Of a DNA stretch of 64,000 bases, positions 35,633 through 45,544 are shown one piece after another (position 1 is the stretch's first letter; the number at the start of each line of letters is the position of its first letter). The stretch covers positions 3,660,001 through 3,724,000 of the forward strand of contig NC_019904.1 of the NCBI RefSeq assembly GCF_000325705.1. Direction: 5' to 3'. The translations under genes and the position numbers were made by a program. This DNA is from Echinicola vietnamensis DSM 17526 (GTDB lineage Bacteria > Bacteroidota > Bacteroidia > Cytophagales > Cyclobacteriaceae). Under the pieces are notes generated by a model. That model saw only the letters and a list, made by a program, of their open reading frames with translations, had not been told where the DNA came from and made no database searches.

Positions 35633-36333
35633 ATCTAGTCCAGCTTTTTATTTTACAGCTCCTTGCCCATATGTTGGCAGATTTTTATTTCCAAAATGAC
35701 CGTTTGGCAGCTCAGAAAAACACCCATGGCTTTAGGAGCCCCTTTTTAAAGTGGCATATATTGATCGTGTTTTTACTGTCGTGGGGACTATCATTTCAGG
35801 CTTATTTCATATATGGAGCACTGGTGATTGCCTTGACACATTACATCATCGATGGGCTGAAAGTGTACCTAAACAGAAGCAAGTGGTTAGGAAAGTACGC
35901 CTTCTTTATCGATCAGGCATTACACCTGCTGGTGATTGTAGTGGTGACGATGGGCTATGGGCTTTATTTGGGAATCAATCCTTGGTGGGAAATGAAGTTG
36001 TCCGCTCATTCACTCATGATAATTTTTGCGTATATGGTATGTTTGAAGCCTTCAAACATCTTTATCAAAGAAACGCTGAAGGCTTATGAAATCAAAGTTC
36101 CGGGTACAAACGACCTCCCCAATGCCGGAAAACTGATCGGTGTTTTAGAACGAATATTGGTGCTCACGTTTATTTTATTGGGAGAATTTCAGGCCGTTGG
36201 ATTTTTAATTGCTGCCAAGTCCATTTTAAGGTTTAAAAATGACGACATTTTGAAGGCCGAATATGTTTTGATCGGTACATTGATTAGCTTTGGAATAGCA
36301 ATTCTCCTGGGAACCTTTGTAGAACTGCTATAG
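35629..36333 (+). CDS. DUF3307 membrane protein
   Basis: A 234-residue integral membrane protein with about six hydrophobic helices. The N-terminus LFILQLLAHMLADFYFQND carries the His/Asp/Gln set typical of DUF3307, and YIIDGLKVYLN and FFIDQALHLLVIVVVT keep further polar residues (His, Asp, Gln) inside membrane segments. It overlaps the SatD-like gene (ATGA junction), so the pair is translated together and the regulator probably controls its abundance. No biochemical function is established for the family. Confidence 0.85.
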   Translation: MNLVQLFILQLLAHMLADFYFQNDRLAAQKNTHGFRSPFLKWHILIVFLLSWGLSFQAYFIYGALVIALTHYIIDGLKVYLNRSKWLGKYAFFIDQALHLLVIVVVTMGYGLYLGINPWWEMKLSAHSLMIIFAYMVCLKPSNIFIKETLKAYEIKVPGTNDLPNAGKLIGVLERILVLTFILLGEFQAVGFLIAAKSILRFKNDDILKAEYVLIGTLISFGIAILLGTFVELL

Positions 36334-36484
36334 GAAGTTGCCTTGCGCGAACACGTATCTTATCGCTAGATCACCCTAATAATTTTGCAAAAGCTTGCGT
36401 GGCTTATGTAAAGATATTCGAAAAGATAGGATTGATATACTAGGTCTTTTTGCCTAAGTTTACACTTTGATAACCCAATAACAG

Positions 36485-38104
36485 TTGTATTTCATGTATC
36501 CCAAAACTAATTCGGCAGGAAGAAAAACTACACGGACATTGATGGCCATAGGCCTCATTGCCGCACTGTTTTCCTGCACTACCCAAAAAGAAGAAGGGGA
36601 AGCGACGAGCAATGAGCGTCCCAATATCATCTTCATTATGTCGGATGACCATGCCTATCAGGCCATTAGTGCCTACAGCGACAAGTTGATCCAGACTCCT
36701 AATATTGATAGAATTGCAAACGAGGGAATGCTTTTTGAAAAGGCATTTGTCAGTAATTCCATTTGTGCTCCTAGCCGGGCGGTTATTTTGACAGGTAAGC
36801 ACAGCCATATGAACGGATTGGTAGACAATGCCGTAAAGTTTGACAGTACCCAAATGACCTTCCCCAAAATACTTCGGGAAAATGGCTATCAGACTGCCAT
36901 GATCGGTAAATGGCATTTGAAGACAGCGCCTACGGGGTTTGATTACTGGAAGGTCTTGCCAGGTCAGGGTCACTATTACAACCCTGAATTTAGAACTGAA
37001 AATGGAACGGTGTTGGACTCGGGCTATGTAACGGATTTGATCACCGATTTTGCGATTGATTGGTTGGAAGGGGCTAAAAAGGAAGATAAGCCTTTTATGT
37101 TGATGTACCAGCACAAGGCACCACACAGAGAGTGGCTTCCAACGGAAGAAAACTTCCGCGAGTATACGACCAAGGAGTTTCCTGAGCCGGCAAGTTTATT
37201 TGATGATTATAGCGGTAGAGGAACTGCTGCCAAGGAGGCAGAAATGCGCATCGCTACCCATATGGGCGTCACCAGCGATAATAAAATACATCCTGACATT
37301 GCCGAGAAAATGAGGTATGAGAATTTTCTGACCTGGTATCCCAATGCGTATCATAACAACCTTGACCGGATGAGCAAGACTGAAAGGGCAGCTTGGGAAG
37401 CGGTATATGGCCCAATTAACGAGGAATTCGAACAGGCAGACCTGCGCGGTGAGGAATTGACCAAGTGGAAATACCAACGGTATATGCAGGATTATTTGGC
37501 TAGCATTGCATCTGTGGATGAAAACGTTGGCAGGTTGCTGGATTACCTGGAAGAAAATGGCTTGGCCGAAAACACCATTATTGTATATACTTCTGACCAA
37601 GGGTTCTACTTGGGAGAACACGGGTGGTTTGATAAACGCTTTATGTATGAGGAATCCTTCAGGACACCGCTGATGATCAAATGGCCAGGGGTGATCAAGG
37701 AAGGCAGCAGAAATACAGATTTGGTGCAGAATTTGGATTTCGCAGAGACATTTTTGGATGCCGCGGGGGTGGAGATCCCAAAAGAAATGCAAGGGAAGAG
37801 CATGCTCCCTTTACTGAAGGGCGAGCAAGTGGAATGGAGAGATGCCCTGTACTATCATTATTATGAATATCCAGGCATCCATGCGGTAAAGCGGCACAAT
37901 GGCGTAAGGACCGACCGGTATAAATTGATCCATTTTTATTACGATGTGGATGAATGGGAGCTTTATGATCTAGAGAAAGATCCACATGAAATGAACAATG
38001 TGTACGAGGATCCTGCTTATGCAGAAGTAAAAGCCCAGATGCACCAAAAACTGGACGAACTCGTGGACCAATATCAGGATAAAGTGGTCGTGCCTTCAAA
38101 ATAA
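36485..38104 (+). CDS. Type I sulfatase (formylglycine-dependent), lipoprotein
   Basis: A 539-residue sulfatase. The N-terminus has a lipoprotein signal (ending ALFSC), from the ATG at 36485 or 36494. The sulfatase signature C-x-P-S-R is present as SICAPSRAVILTG, so Cys94 should be converted to formylglycine. Metal-site segments NIIFIMSDDHAYQ and YTSDQGFYLGEHGWFDK and the DLEKDPHEMNN tail are typical of S1 sulfatases. It is alone in its unit, with a strong terminator behind. Its position beside a pectin locus suggests a sulfated sugar decoration, as in marine polysaccharides; the substrate is unknown, and no maturation enzyme is seen nearby. The 152-bp gap before it holds no clear site. Confidence 0.92.
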   Translation: MYFMYPKTNSAGRKTTRTLMAIGLIAALFSCTTQKEEGEATSNERPNIIFIMSDDHAYQAISAYSDKLIQTPNIDRIANEGMLFEKAFVSNSICAPSRAVILTGKHSHMNGLVDNAVKFDSTQMTFPKILRENGYQTAMIGKWHLKTAPTGFDYWKVLPGQGHYYNPEFRTENGTVLDSGYVTDLITDFAIDWLEGAKKEDKPFMLMYQHKAPHREWLPTEENFREYTTKEFPEPASLFDDYSGRGTAAKEAEMRIATHMGVTSDNKIHPDIAEKMRYENFLTWYPNAYHNNLDRMSKTERAAWEAVYGPINEEFEQADLRGEELTKWKYQRYMQDYLASIASVDENVGRLLDYLEENGLAENTIIVYTSDQGFYLGEHGWFDKRFMYEESFRTPLMIKWPGVIKEGSRNTDLVQNLDFAETFLDAAGVEIPKEMQGKSMLPLLKGEQVEWRDALYYHYYEYPGIHAVKRHNGVRTDRYKLIHFYYDVDEWELYDLEKDPHEMNNVYEDPAYAEVKAQMHQKLDELVDQYQDKVVVPSK

Positions 38105-38121
38105 AATGAACGTCACATGAT

Positions 38122-38165
38122 AAAAACATCCCCTGTAGGCCAGTCGAGCCACAGGGGATGTTTTT
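38122..38165 (+). terminator. Rho-independent terminator after the sulfatase
   Basis: AAAAACATCCCCTGT (38122-38136) and ACAGGGGATGTTTTT (38151-38165) form a perfect 15-bp stem whose loop can pair GGC/GCC further, ending in a T-run. Confidence 0.92.
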
Positions 38166-38204
38166 TTGGTTCCTTTGGGGGATTTTTCACTTGCGAACAA
38201 TACA

Positions 38205-39215
38205 GGATCAAGCAATATTTCTGGGGGGATGATTTTCGACATGTTCCTATGAAAGAAAATTTCACACCGCTAAAACAATGCTTTTTCTCAATCCGCACGA
38301 ATGGGTTTTAGCGGGAAGTTGTGGAGAATAGGGCGGGCAATGCGGCTAAAACAGAAAACGTTGGTTGGGCTAATTTACCCTGGGCTTCACCCATGGCTAT
38401 GAATGTGCCGCCCCTCTGGGGCTAACTTTCGAGTTTACATCATACACCATACCACGGATTTGCAATGCCTTAAGCATCCTATCTGTGTTTATCAGCGTTC
38501 ATCCGTGGGCAAAGCGCAACCAAAGGTGGCAAGCGCAGGTATAATGGATCAAGCAATATTTCTGGGGGGATGATTTTCGACATGTTCCTATGAAAGAAAA
38601 TTTCACACCGCTAAAACAATGCTTTTTCTCAATCCGCACGAATGGGTTTTAGCGGGAAGTTGTGGAGAATAGGGCGGGCAATGCGGCTAAAACAGAAAAC
38701 GTTGGTTGGGCTAATTTACCCTGGGCTTCACCCATGGCTATGAATGTGCCGCCCCTCTGGGGCTAACTTTCGAGTTTACATCATACACCATACCACGGAT
38801 TTGCAATGCCTTAAGCATCCTATCTGTGTTTATCAGCGTTCATCCGTGGGCAAAGCGCAACCAAAGGTGGCAAGCGCAGGTATAATGGATCAAGCAATAT
38901 TTTTGGGGGGATGATTTTCGACATGTTCCTATGAAAGAAAATTTCACACCGCTAAAACGATACTTTTCCTCCATCTGCTCGAATGGGTTTTAGCGGGAAG
39001 TTGTGGAGTATAGGGCGGTCCATGCGGCTAAAACGGAAAACGTTGAATGGGGTAATTCACCATGGGCTTCACCCATGACTATGAATGTGCCGCCCCTTTG
39101 GGGTTAACTTTCGAGTTTACATCATACACCATACCACGGATTTGCAACGCCTTATGCATCCTATCTGTGTTTATCAGCGTTCATCCATGGCCAAATAGCA
39201 ACCAAAGGTGGCGAA
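38205..39215. repeat. Tandem repeat array, 341-bp period, three copies
   Basis: Units start at 38205 (GGATCAAGCAATATTT), 38546 and 38887; the spacing is exactly 341 bp in both steps and is kept to about 39210. Units 1 and 2 are nearly identical, unit 3 is diverged. Each has a hairpin CCGCTAAAAC/GTTTTAGCGG (38267-38276 with 38305-38314); in unit 3 the loop has changed but both arms are kept. Each also holds GCCGCCCCT-type and ATCTGTGTTTATCAGCGTTC segments. The last is the reverse complement of the core of the window-start array. No coding evidence. 39216-39440 holds the upstream region of the barrel gene. Confidence 0.92.
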
Positions 39216-39440
39216 GAACATATTTACCCAACGAAATAGGCTACCCCCATCTTTGATTGGCATTATTATGCACAAAATTATAATCTTTTACCGATAACGG
39301 GCTTTTTTTAGTAGGTATCGGGCAGGATTTAAGTAACTATGTATATGAGGAATAGTTTGCAGTTTCTTGTCAAGAAGGTCTTTTTGACATGGAAATGTCC
39401 TTTCCCATTCAGTGAAAAAGAACTAAAATTTATAGTAGAC

Positions 39441-40094
39441 ATGAAAAAGTTTATTTGTGCAGTTTTGATGCTGTGTTTGTTTTCCTTCGAGGGGTTTTCT
39501 CAAGACGTTAGGTTAAATGTTTACGGCTCCTATGCTTTTGCTGATAAGTTTGACTCTTATTGGGATGTCGGAAATAATTACTATTACAGTGGCAGGATTG
39601 AGGATGGCTTTCAATGGGGAGGAGGACTCGAATATGTAGTGAATGATGTGGTCGGAGTCGAAGTGCTTTACCTGAGACAAGACACGAATAGTCCGACCCG
39701 TTATAGTTATTCCGGTTTTGTGGACCAACGCACAAACTTTGATTTGGGCATCAACTATATCATGGTGGCTCCTGCCAGGTATTTTAAAGCACCAAGTGGA
39801 AACTTGGAAGGCTTTTTTGGCGTGATGGGAGGATTAGTGGTGGCGGAACTGTATAACCCTGACAATGGAAATAGCAACAATGCCACCAAAATGGCTTGGG
39901 GCCTAAAAGGAGGAGGAATTATGTGGGGATCAGAACGTGTCGGCATAAAAGTACAGGCCCAATTGCTCTCTGCTGTCCAATCCGTAGGCGGCGGATTTTA
40001 TTTTGGGACAGGAGGTGCTGGAGCTGGTGTAAACAGTTACTCTTCCATCTACCAATTTAGCTTAGGTGGTGGATTGGTCTTTAAACTGAATTAA
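39441..40094 (+). CDS. Outer-membrane beta-barrel protein, unknown function
   Basis: The frame opens at 39339, but the ATG at 39441 begins a good signal peptide (MKKFICAVLMLCLF...EGFSQ), giving 217 residues. The mature part is a run of short amphipathic strands with Gly and aromatic residues (VRLNVYGSYAFADKF, WGGGLEYVVNDVVGVEVLYLRQD) and ends LGGGLVFKLN, as in small eight-stranded outer-membrane barrels. It has no recognisable functional motif and stands alone between a repeat array and a 365-bp gap. Confidence 0.75.
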   Translation: MKKFICAVLMLCLFSFEGFSQDVRLNVYGSYAFADKFDSYWDVGNNYYYSGRIEDGFQWGGGLEYVVNDVVGVEVLYLRQDTNSPTRYSYSGFVDQRTNFDLGINYIMVAPARYFKAPSGNLEGFFGVMGGLVVAELYNPDNGNSNNATKMAWGLKGGGIMWGSERVGIKVQAQLLSAVQSVGGGFYFGTGGAGAGVNSYSSIYQFSLGGGLVFKLN

Positions 40095-40459
40095 CATTAT
40101 TACTCCTTTTGCAAGGATAATGGACTGTATCAATCGTCCACGTCATGGCTTTTCTGTCTAGTGGAAATGGTGATCTTTATTCTCACATTGAAAGTATTAT
40201 GAGATCACATTCTTCACAGGTAGATCGCTAGGCTCTGAATGTTTTGATGACGTGTTTAGAAGGATGATACAGTCTTTTTTTGGAATAAAGAAAATGGAAA
40301 GTTTTCCTGAATACATGATTAGGTTGTGAAACCACCTATCATGTCGGATTCGGAAGGCTTTCATTGATTAGCAGTGAACCCACAGACGTAAGGATGATGA
40401 CGTAAGGTACTCGTGTTCCTGCTCTCAGCGTATGGATTTACACTTAAACCATATATATC
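40095..40459. other. Intergenic region between barrel gene and aquaporin
   Basis: 365 bp without a convincing ORF, hairpin or repeat. It should hold the aquaporin promoter, but I cannot place a clear TAnnTTTG box in it. Confidence 0.5.
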
Positions 40460-41143
40460 ATGAAAAAGCTGATTGCAGAATTTATTGGAACTTTTTGGCT
40501 TGTATTAGGTGGCTGCGGCAGTGCTGTACTTGCTGCGGCTTTCCCGGAACTTGGGATTGGATTTGCTGGCGTAGCTTTAGCATTTGGTCTTACTGTTTTG
40601 ACGATGGCCTATGCCATTGGACATGTATCAGGTTGTCACTTGAACCCGGCCGTTTCCATTGGGTTATGGGCAGGGGGAAGGTTTGAAGCCAAGGAATTGC
40701 TGCCCTACATCTTGGCACAGGTGCTGGGAGGCTTGGTGGCAGCTGCGGTGCTTTACGTAATTGCCTCGGACAATCCTGCGTTTGAATTGGGTGGCTTTGC
40801 AGCAAACGGTTATGGGGAGCATTCTCCCGGTGGATATGGGATGACCGCTGCATTGGTTACAGAAGTGGTCATGACTTTTGCGTTCTTATTTGTGATCCTA
40901 GGAGCAACGCACTCCAAGGCTCCGCAAGGATTGGCTGGTGTGGCCATTGGATTATGCCTGACGCTGATCCACCTGATCAGTATTCCTGTGACCAATACTT
41001 CTGTAAATCCTGCCAGAAGCACCAGTCAGGCGATATTTGTAGGCGATTGGGCTTTGGGTCAGTTATGGCTCTTCTGGGTGGCCCCGATAGTGGGTGCGAT
41101 CTTGGCCGGTTGGGTGTATAAGTATTTATCTCCTGAAAAGTAG
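40460..41143 (+). CDS. aqpZ: Aquaporin Z-type water channel
   Basis: A 227-residue inner-membrane protein with six transmembrane helices and the two half-helices of the MIP family. NPA motifs are at 62-64 (HLNPAVS) and 183-185 (SVNPARS). The selectivity-filter residues fit a water channel: Phe42, His171, Thr180 and Arg186. Thus water rather than glycerol is the expected substrate, with a role in osmotic adjustment. It is monocistronic, followed 45 bp later by a terminator. Confidence 0.95.
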   Translation: MKKLIAEFIGTFWLVLGGCGSAVLAAAFPELGIGFAGVALAFGLTVLTMAYAIGHVSGCHLNPAVSIGLWAGGRFEAKELLPYILAQVLGGLVAAAVLYVIASDNPAFELGGFAANGYGEHSPGGYGMTAALVTEVVMTFAFLFVILGATHSKAPQGLAGVAIGLCLTLIHLISIPVTNTSVNPARSTSQAIFVGDWALGQLWLFWVAPIVGAILAGWVYKYLSPEK

Positions 41144-41188
41144 GGAATGGAGCTTGCCATTAGCGATACCACCAAAATGGCCAGCTAA

Positions 41189-41236
41189 AAAAGGCTGCCC
41201 CTTATTGGTCTTTTTGGCAATGGAGGCAGCCTTTTA
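41189..41236 (+). terminator. Terminator after aqpZ
   Basis: AAAAGGCTGCC (41189-41199) pairs with GGCAGCCTTTT (41225-41235); the right arm ends in T residues. Loop of 25 nt. Confidence 0.75.
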
Positions 41237-41370
41237 TGTTAATGGAGCATTTTACGGAGTTACCGTTACGATTGGGCAATTTGCTAGTCCAGCACCAGCA
41301 ACCAATAAACTGGCCATTTTAGCACTTTCCAAGTCCATAACATCGTTAAGTCAAAGATAAAATTGATAGA

Positions 41371-41700
41371 CACATAATTGCAATGCCTTAAGCTTCCCAT
41401 CGGTGTTTATCCGTGTATATCCCTGGGCAAATAGAAACCAAAAGTGGCAAAGCATATGTATTATAGCCATCGAAATAGGTTAGGCCCCAACTTTTCCGCT
41501 TCATCCTATTTTTGGAGCCCTTATTTTAGCAAGTTTAGTTGGTAAGACCGTTCATGCCGTTTAGTAAATGGCTATCTCCAATGACCATGAATGGGAGTAA
41601 GCGTGAATGTTGGAATGGTTCATTTAACCATGGGAGCACCCTTGGAGGTTGATATGATGTCCCTTTAGGGCTATTGTAATGGCATCCAATTTGTTTTCTC
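41371..41700. repeat. Dispersed degenerate copy of the 341-bp repeat family
   Basis: 41376-41500 (GCAATGCCTTAAGCTTCCC, GTGTTTATCCGTG, CAAATAGAAACCAAAAGTGG, ATCGAAATAGGTTAG) aligns with 39143-39240 of the tandem array. 41570-41690 again carries ACCATGAATGG, CCATGGGAGCACCC and GTCCCTTTAGGGCTA, resembling its GCCGCCCCTCTGGGG part. So the 663-bp gap 41144-41806 is mostly terminator plus repeat remnant. Confidence 0.7.
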
Positions 41701-41806
41701 ATAAGCTATAGTGAATGGTAGGATCTTGATTTTAAAAACACCATTTTTATGCAAAGACCATTAGCTTTTGTATCTTAAACCGTTTACCCTATCAGTCACA
41801 TTCAAT

Positions 41807-42829
41807 ATGCTTCAACCAATCAAGTTTGGGATTATCGGGACAGGTGCCATTGCCCAAAAACATGCATCGGCCATCAATGAATTGAAATCTACCGAATTGG
41901 TGGCGGTGTGCAGTTCTTCTCCAGAGAGAGCCAAAAGAGCTGAGGACCAGTTTCAGGTAAAAGGTTATGATAATCTCGAGGAATTTATGGCTCATCCCGA
42001 ACTGGAGGTAGTGTGTATCTGCACGGCCAGTGGCCAACACATGGAACCTGCTGTCAAGGCCGCCGAAGCGGGGAAGCACGTTTTGGTCGAAAAGCCCATT
42101 GAAGTCAGCTTGGAGCGGGCAAATACCATGATTCGAGTTTGTAAAGCGCATGGAGTGAAATTGGGCGTGATTTTTCAAAATCGCTTTAATGAAGGCTACC
42201 TGCTGCTTAAGTCGGCTGTCATGAATGGTCAGTTAGGCCAATTACTCATGGGAAATGCCTATGTCAAATGGTTCCGGGACAGGGAGTATTACGAAAGCAG
42301 TGATTGGAAAGGAACCATAAAAGGAGATGGGGGAGGTGCATTCATCAACCAAGGGATCCACACCATCGATCTATTGCTTGATATTATGGGAGAAGTTAGT
42401 TCTGTTTTTGGAAAGGTGAGGACCGCACTTTATGACATTGAAGGGGAGGATACCGGAACTGCTTTGGTGACGTTTGAAAATGGTGCACTCGGTAATATTA
42501 CGGCAGGAACATCCCTTTTTCCAGGATATCCCGAGCGACTGGAAATATATGGAACTGCAGGTAGTGTGATCTTAGAGGCAGGAAAAATAGTCGCTTGGAA
42601 TATTAAGGGGCAAGCATCAAAAGTGCCCCATTCAAGTCAAGGAAGCAGTGGGGCTGGTGACCCAATGGCCATTGGCCATGCCTTGCATATGATGCAAATC
42701 GAAGACATGGTGATGGCTATCCGCGAGGACAAGGGCCCTTTGGTTACGGGCGAAACGGCCAATAAATCCCTAGCGGTAATTTTAGGGATTTATGAAAGTT
42801 CTCAAAAAGGAAAAGAGATCAACCTTTAA
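41807..42829 (+). CDS. Gfo/Idh/MocA-family oxidoreductase
   Basis: The frame is open from a TTG at 41768, but the ATG at 41807 gives the canonical start (MLQPIKFGIIGTGAIAQKHA) and 340 residues. N-terminal Rossmann fold with GTGAIA, the Lys-containing EKPIEVS segment near residue 95, and a C-terminal domain with GGGAFINQGIHTIDLLLDIMG that holds the family's conserved His. It most resembles sugar or sugar-acid dehydrogenases of this large family; its substrate is not determined. It is transcribed toward the second hexuronate locus but is not part of it. Confidence 0.88.
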   Translation: MLQPIKFGIIGTGAIAQKHASAINELKSTELVAVCSSSPERAKRAEDQFQVKGYDNLEEFMAHPELEVVCICTASGQHMEPAVKAAEAGKHVLVEKPIEVSLERANTMIRVCKAHGVKLGVIFQNRFNEGYLLLKSAVMNGQLGQLLMGNAYVKWFRDREYYESSDWKGTIKGDGGGAFINQGIHTIDLLLDIMGEVSSVFGKVRTALYDIEGEDTGTALVTFENGALGNITAGTSLFPGYPERLEIYGTAGSVILEAGKIVAWNIKGQASKVPHSSQGSSGAGDPMAIGHALHMMQIEDMVMAIREDKGPLVTGETANKSLAVILGIYESSQKGKEINL

Positions 42830-42952
42830 TTGTGTGTCCTGCTTTAACCTTAAGGATCCTGATAAAGGTATGGATAGGAGACAAGGATCCAGTGGTGGTT
42901 GATGGCTGTTTATTTCGCTGAGATCAAGTGTTAGGACTTTACCTTGACCGTC

Positions 42953-43222
42953 TTATTCCGCATCCATCAGATACAGCACCTTTCGAAGGTAATATCCCTC
43001 GTCCATACGGATCAACTTGTCGTTTTTAAAGTAAAAGTATTTTTCTTCATATTCTGAGGTGGGAATGGTATATACGGTGTAGGTTTCATCCATTTCGATG
43101 ATTTCCTCATTCAAATTGGAATCTTCAAATGCTTCGGTGGACATGCCAATATCAGCATTGATGCGAAAAGCAGCACAAGACAATAATGCAAAAAATGGTA
43201 ATGTGATGAGTAGTTTCTTCAT
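42953..43222 (-). CDS. Small hypothetical lipoprotein
   Basis: An 89-residue protein with a clear lipobox (MKKLLITLPFFALLSC, Cys16). The mature part reads IGMSTEAFEDS...ETYTVYTIPTSEYEEKYFYFKNDKLIRMDEG, which resembles the short two-helix, three-strand SmpA/BamE-like modules (a G-M-x-x-x-x-F turn followed by strand-forming FYFKNDKL). That similarity is by eye. It lies beyond the uxuA terminator on the same strand, so it has its own promoter. Function unknown. Confidence 0.65.
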   Translation of the reverse strand: MKKLLITLPFFALLSCAAFRINADIGMSTEAFEDSNLNEEIIEMDETYTVYTIPTSEYEEKYFYFKNDKLIRMDEGYYLRKVLYLMDAE

Positions 43223-43407
43223 GATAGTTGGTGTTTTACTCTATTTTAAGAGACAAAAAACATACCTTTTTTACCTTATTCAAAGGGATATGGACTTAAA
43301 TGATCACCTCAAAAATACAAGTGCCTGCTAGTTAGATGGATACTTGAAGGGGGGTAGATAAGCACTTAGTGATCTGTTATGTTTAGTAAAAAAGAATACA
43401 CTTCTAG

Positions 43408-43448
43408 TCATTAAGCGTGGGAAGCCATACACTTCCCACGCTTAATGG
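43408..43448. terminator. Strong hairpin terminator after uxuA
   Basis: ATTAAGCGTGGGAAG (43410-43424) and CTTCCCACGCTTAAT (43432-43446) form a perfect 15-bp stem, extendable by two pairs, with a 7-nt loop. It ends the minus-strand uxaC-SDR-uxuA unit. Confidence 0.85.
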
Positions 43449-43470
43449 TTGGTAAGGATTAAGGGCAAGA

Positions 43471-44649
43471 TTATTCTAATCCGTGAAGTAACCCCATTTC
43501 TAGCCCCCTTAGCTCAGCCAATCCCTTCAACCTTCCAATTCCAGTGTAACCGGGATTGGTGGTTTTACGGAGATCATCCAGCATTTGATGGCCGTGATCC
43601 GGGCGCATCGGGAGGGATTTTTGTCGTCTTGATTGGACTTTGATGAGTTCTTTGATGACTGCCACGATAGGCACATCACCTTCCAAGTGGTTGGCTTCGT
43701 GGAAATTGCCATAAGCGTCCCGTTGGGTGCTTCTTAGATGGATAAAATGGATGTGATCTCCATGTTCACGGATGATCTGTGGCAGGTCATTATCTGCTCG
43801 TACTCCAAAGGATCCGGTACAAAAGGTGATTCCATTGTATTCACTCGGGGTCTCCGTGACCAGCCGTTTTACATCGTCGATCGTGCTCATAACCCTGGGA
43901 AGGCCAAACATCGGAAAGGGTGGATCATCGGGGTGGATGGCCATAAACACCCTGTTTTTTTCTGCAGTAGGTATGATTTCCTCCAAAAACAATCTCAAGT
44001 TTGTGGCCAGCTTGTCTGCATCGATATGCTGATAGGTGTCCAAGACTTGCTGAAAAGCTTTCAAGGAATATCCTTCCTCTGCTCCGGGCAAACCGGCTAT
44101 GATATTATTGGTGAGCAATTGTTCGGCATCTTCAGTCATTTCCTTAAAATACGCTTCTGCACGTTTGATGACCTGCTCGCTATAGTCCTTTTCGGCATTG
44201 GGCCGCTGGAGGATAAAAAGATCGAATGCTGCCAAAGCCTGTAATTCAAAACGCAATGCCTTGGCCCCGTTGGGCAGTTCATAGGCCAGGTCTGTCCGGG
44301 TCCAATCTAGCACGGGCATAAAATTATAGCAAACAGTATGAATGCCTTCTGCCGCGAGGTTTCCGATGGAAGTTTTATAGTTCGCAATGTATTCCTGATA
44401 ATTTCCACTTCTCGTCTTGATGTTTTCATGGACAGGTATACTCTCGACCACTGACCAAGTTAGTCCAGCAGCTTCAATGGTGTCTTTACGTTTTTTTATT
44501 TCTTCACGGGACCATATGACGCCATTGGGCAGATGGTGAAGGGCAGATACGATGCCGGTAGCACCTGCCTGCCTAATGTCCGCTAAGGTAACTGGGTCTT
44601 GTGGACCATACCATCGCATGGTTTGCTCCATTTTTATCAAGTCACTCAT
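43471..44649 (-). CDS. uxuA: Mannonate dehydratase
   Basis: A 392-residue cytosolic TIM-barrel enzyme, the normal UxuA length. It dehydrates D-mannonate to 2-keto-3-deoxy-D-gluconate. Recognised by [33 protein letters not shown] at the N-terminus, [34 protein letters not shown] with metal-binding His/Asp, and [13 protein letters not shown] toward the end, followed by MRPDHGHQM. It is the last gene of uxaC2-SDR-uxuA, 61 bp after the SDR gene, which supplies its substrate. Confidence 0.97.
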   Translation of the reverse strand: MSDLIKMEQTMRWYGPQDPVTLADIRQAGATGIVSALHHLPNGVIWSREEIKKRKDTIEAAGLTWSVVESIPVHENIKTRSGNYQEYIANYKTSIGNLAAEGIHTVCYNFMPVLDWTRTDLAYELPNGAKALRFELQALAAFDLFILQRPNAEKDYSEQVIKRAEAYFKEMTEDAEQLLTNNIIAGLPGAEEGYSLKAFQQVLDTYQHIDADKLATNLRLFLEEIIPTAEKNRVFMAIHPDDPPFPMFGLPRVMSTIDDVKRLVTETPSEYNGITFCTGSFGVRADNDLPQIIREHGDHIHFIHLRSTQRDAYGNFHEANHLEGDVPIVAVIKELIKVQSRRQKSLPMRPDHGHQMLDDLRKTTNPGYTGIGRLKGLAELRGLEMGLLHGLE

Positions 44650-44710
44650 AAGTAATTGAAAAACAATGTTTTAATTATTGATGGTTTAATTTTTTTCTAG
44701 TAGTGATTTA

Positions 44711-45526
44711 TTAAACACCACCATAAGCACTGAAGCCTCCATCCACAGGAATGATGGTTCCTGTAACAAACTTGGATGCGTTACTGCACAAAAAGGTAAC
44801 TGCACCAAAGAGGTCTTCAGGATCTCCAAATCGGTCCATTGGTGTATGGCTGATTATTTGGTTGCCACGAGCGGTCAGGCTACCATCATCCTCGGTGAGT
44901 AATGCTCGGTTTTGTTCAGTAAGGAAAAATCCCGGAGCTATGGCATTGACACGGTACTGCTTTCCATATTTTTGGCAGAATTCTACGGACAGCCATTTGG
45001 TGAGGTTATCTATGGCAGCTTTGGCGGAAGCATAGCCCATTACCCTGGTGAGTGGTCGAGAGGCGGCCATCGATGAAATGTTGATGATGCTGGCCGCAGG
45101 ATTTTGAAGTAAGAGTGGTGTAAATACCTGAATGGGAAGAAGCGTTCCCAGGTAATTGAGCTCCATGACTTTTTTGACCTCCTCTATCTCCAGGTCAGTA
45201 ATCTTTTGATCTGGAGTGACGATGGCACCGGGCATGTTACCACCAGCGGCATTGATCAACACATCGATCCTGCCAAACTCTCTTTCTACCTGTTGGGCGG
45301 CAGATTCCAGTGCATCTTTATTGGTCACATCAGCGATGAGGGCAGAAGCTTTTCCTCCCTTATTGGTGATTGAGGATACTAAGTCTTTTACTTTATTGGG
45401 GTTTCTTCCCAAAATGATTACTTGAGCCCCTTCCGCGGCCAGGTGCTGCGTGATTTGGTTGCCCAAGACGCCCGTGGCACCACTGATAAGTATGATCGTG
45501 TCTTTTACAGAAAATAATTCAGACAT
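44711..45526 (-). CDS. SDR-family oxidoreductase, probable fructuronate reductase
   Basis: A 271-residue classical short-chain dehydrogenase: GATGVLGNQI cofactor loop (about 16-25), NAAGGN, catalytic Ser in IINISSMAAS and the Tyr/Lys pair in YASAKAA. It lies exactly where D-mannonate oxidoreductase is needed, between uronate isomerase and mannonate dehydratase. B. subtilis YjmF, an SDR in the hexuronate operon, performs this reduction of D-fructuronate to D-mannonate, while E. coli UxuB belongs to a different family. The assignment is by fold and context. Confidence 0.85.
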   Translation of the reverse strand: MSELFSVKDTIILISGATGVLGNQITQHLAAEGAQVIILGRNPNKVKDLVSSITNKGGKASALIADVTNKDALESAAQQVEREFGRIDVLINAAGGNMPGAIVTPDQKITDLEIEEVKKVMELNYLGTLLPIQVFTPLLLQNPAASIINISSMAASRPLTRVMGYASAKAAIDNLTKWLSVEFCQKYGKQYRVNAIAPGFFLTEQNRALLTEDDGSLTARGNQIISHTPMDRFGDPEDLFGAVTFLCSNASKFVTGTIIPVDGGFSAYGGV

Positions 45527-45544
45527 GGTTCTAATTGCGTTTGT

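Noticed and set aside
38117..39256. Short open frames within the 341-bp repeat units
   Set aside because: They change with unit divergence, have no start context, and follow repeat periodicity rather than protein constraint.
41094..41360. 88-residue open frame after aqpZ
   Set aside because: It runs through the aqpZ terminator hairpin and overlaps aqpZ out of frame.
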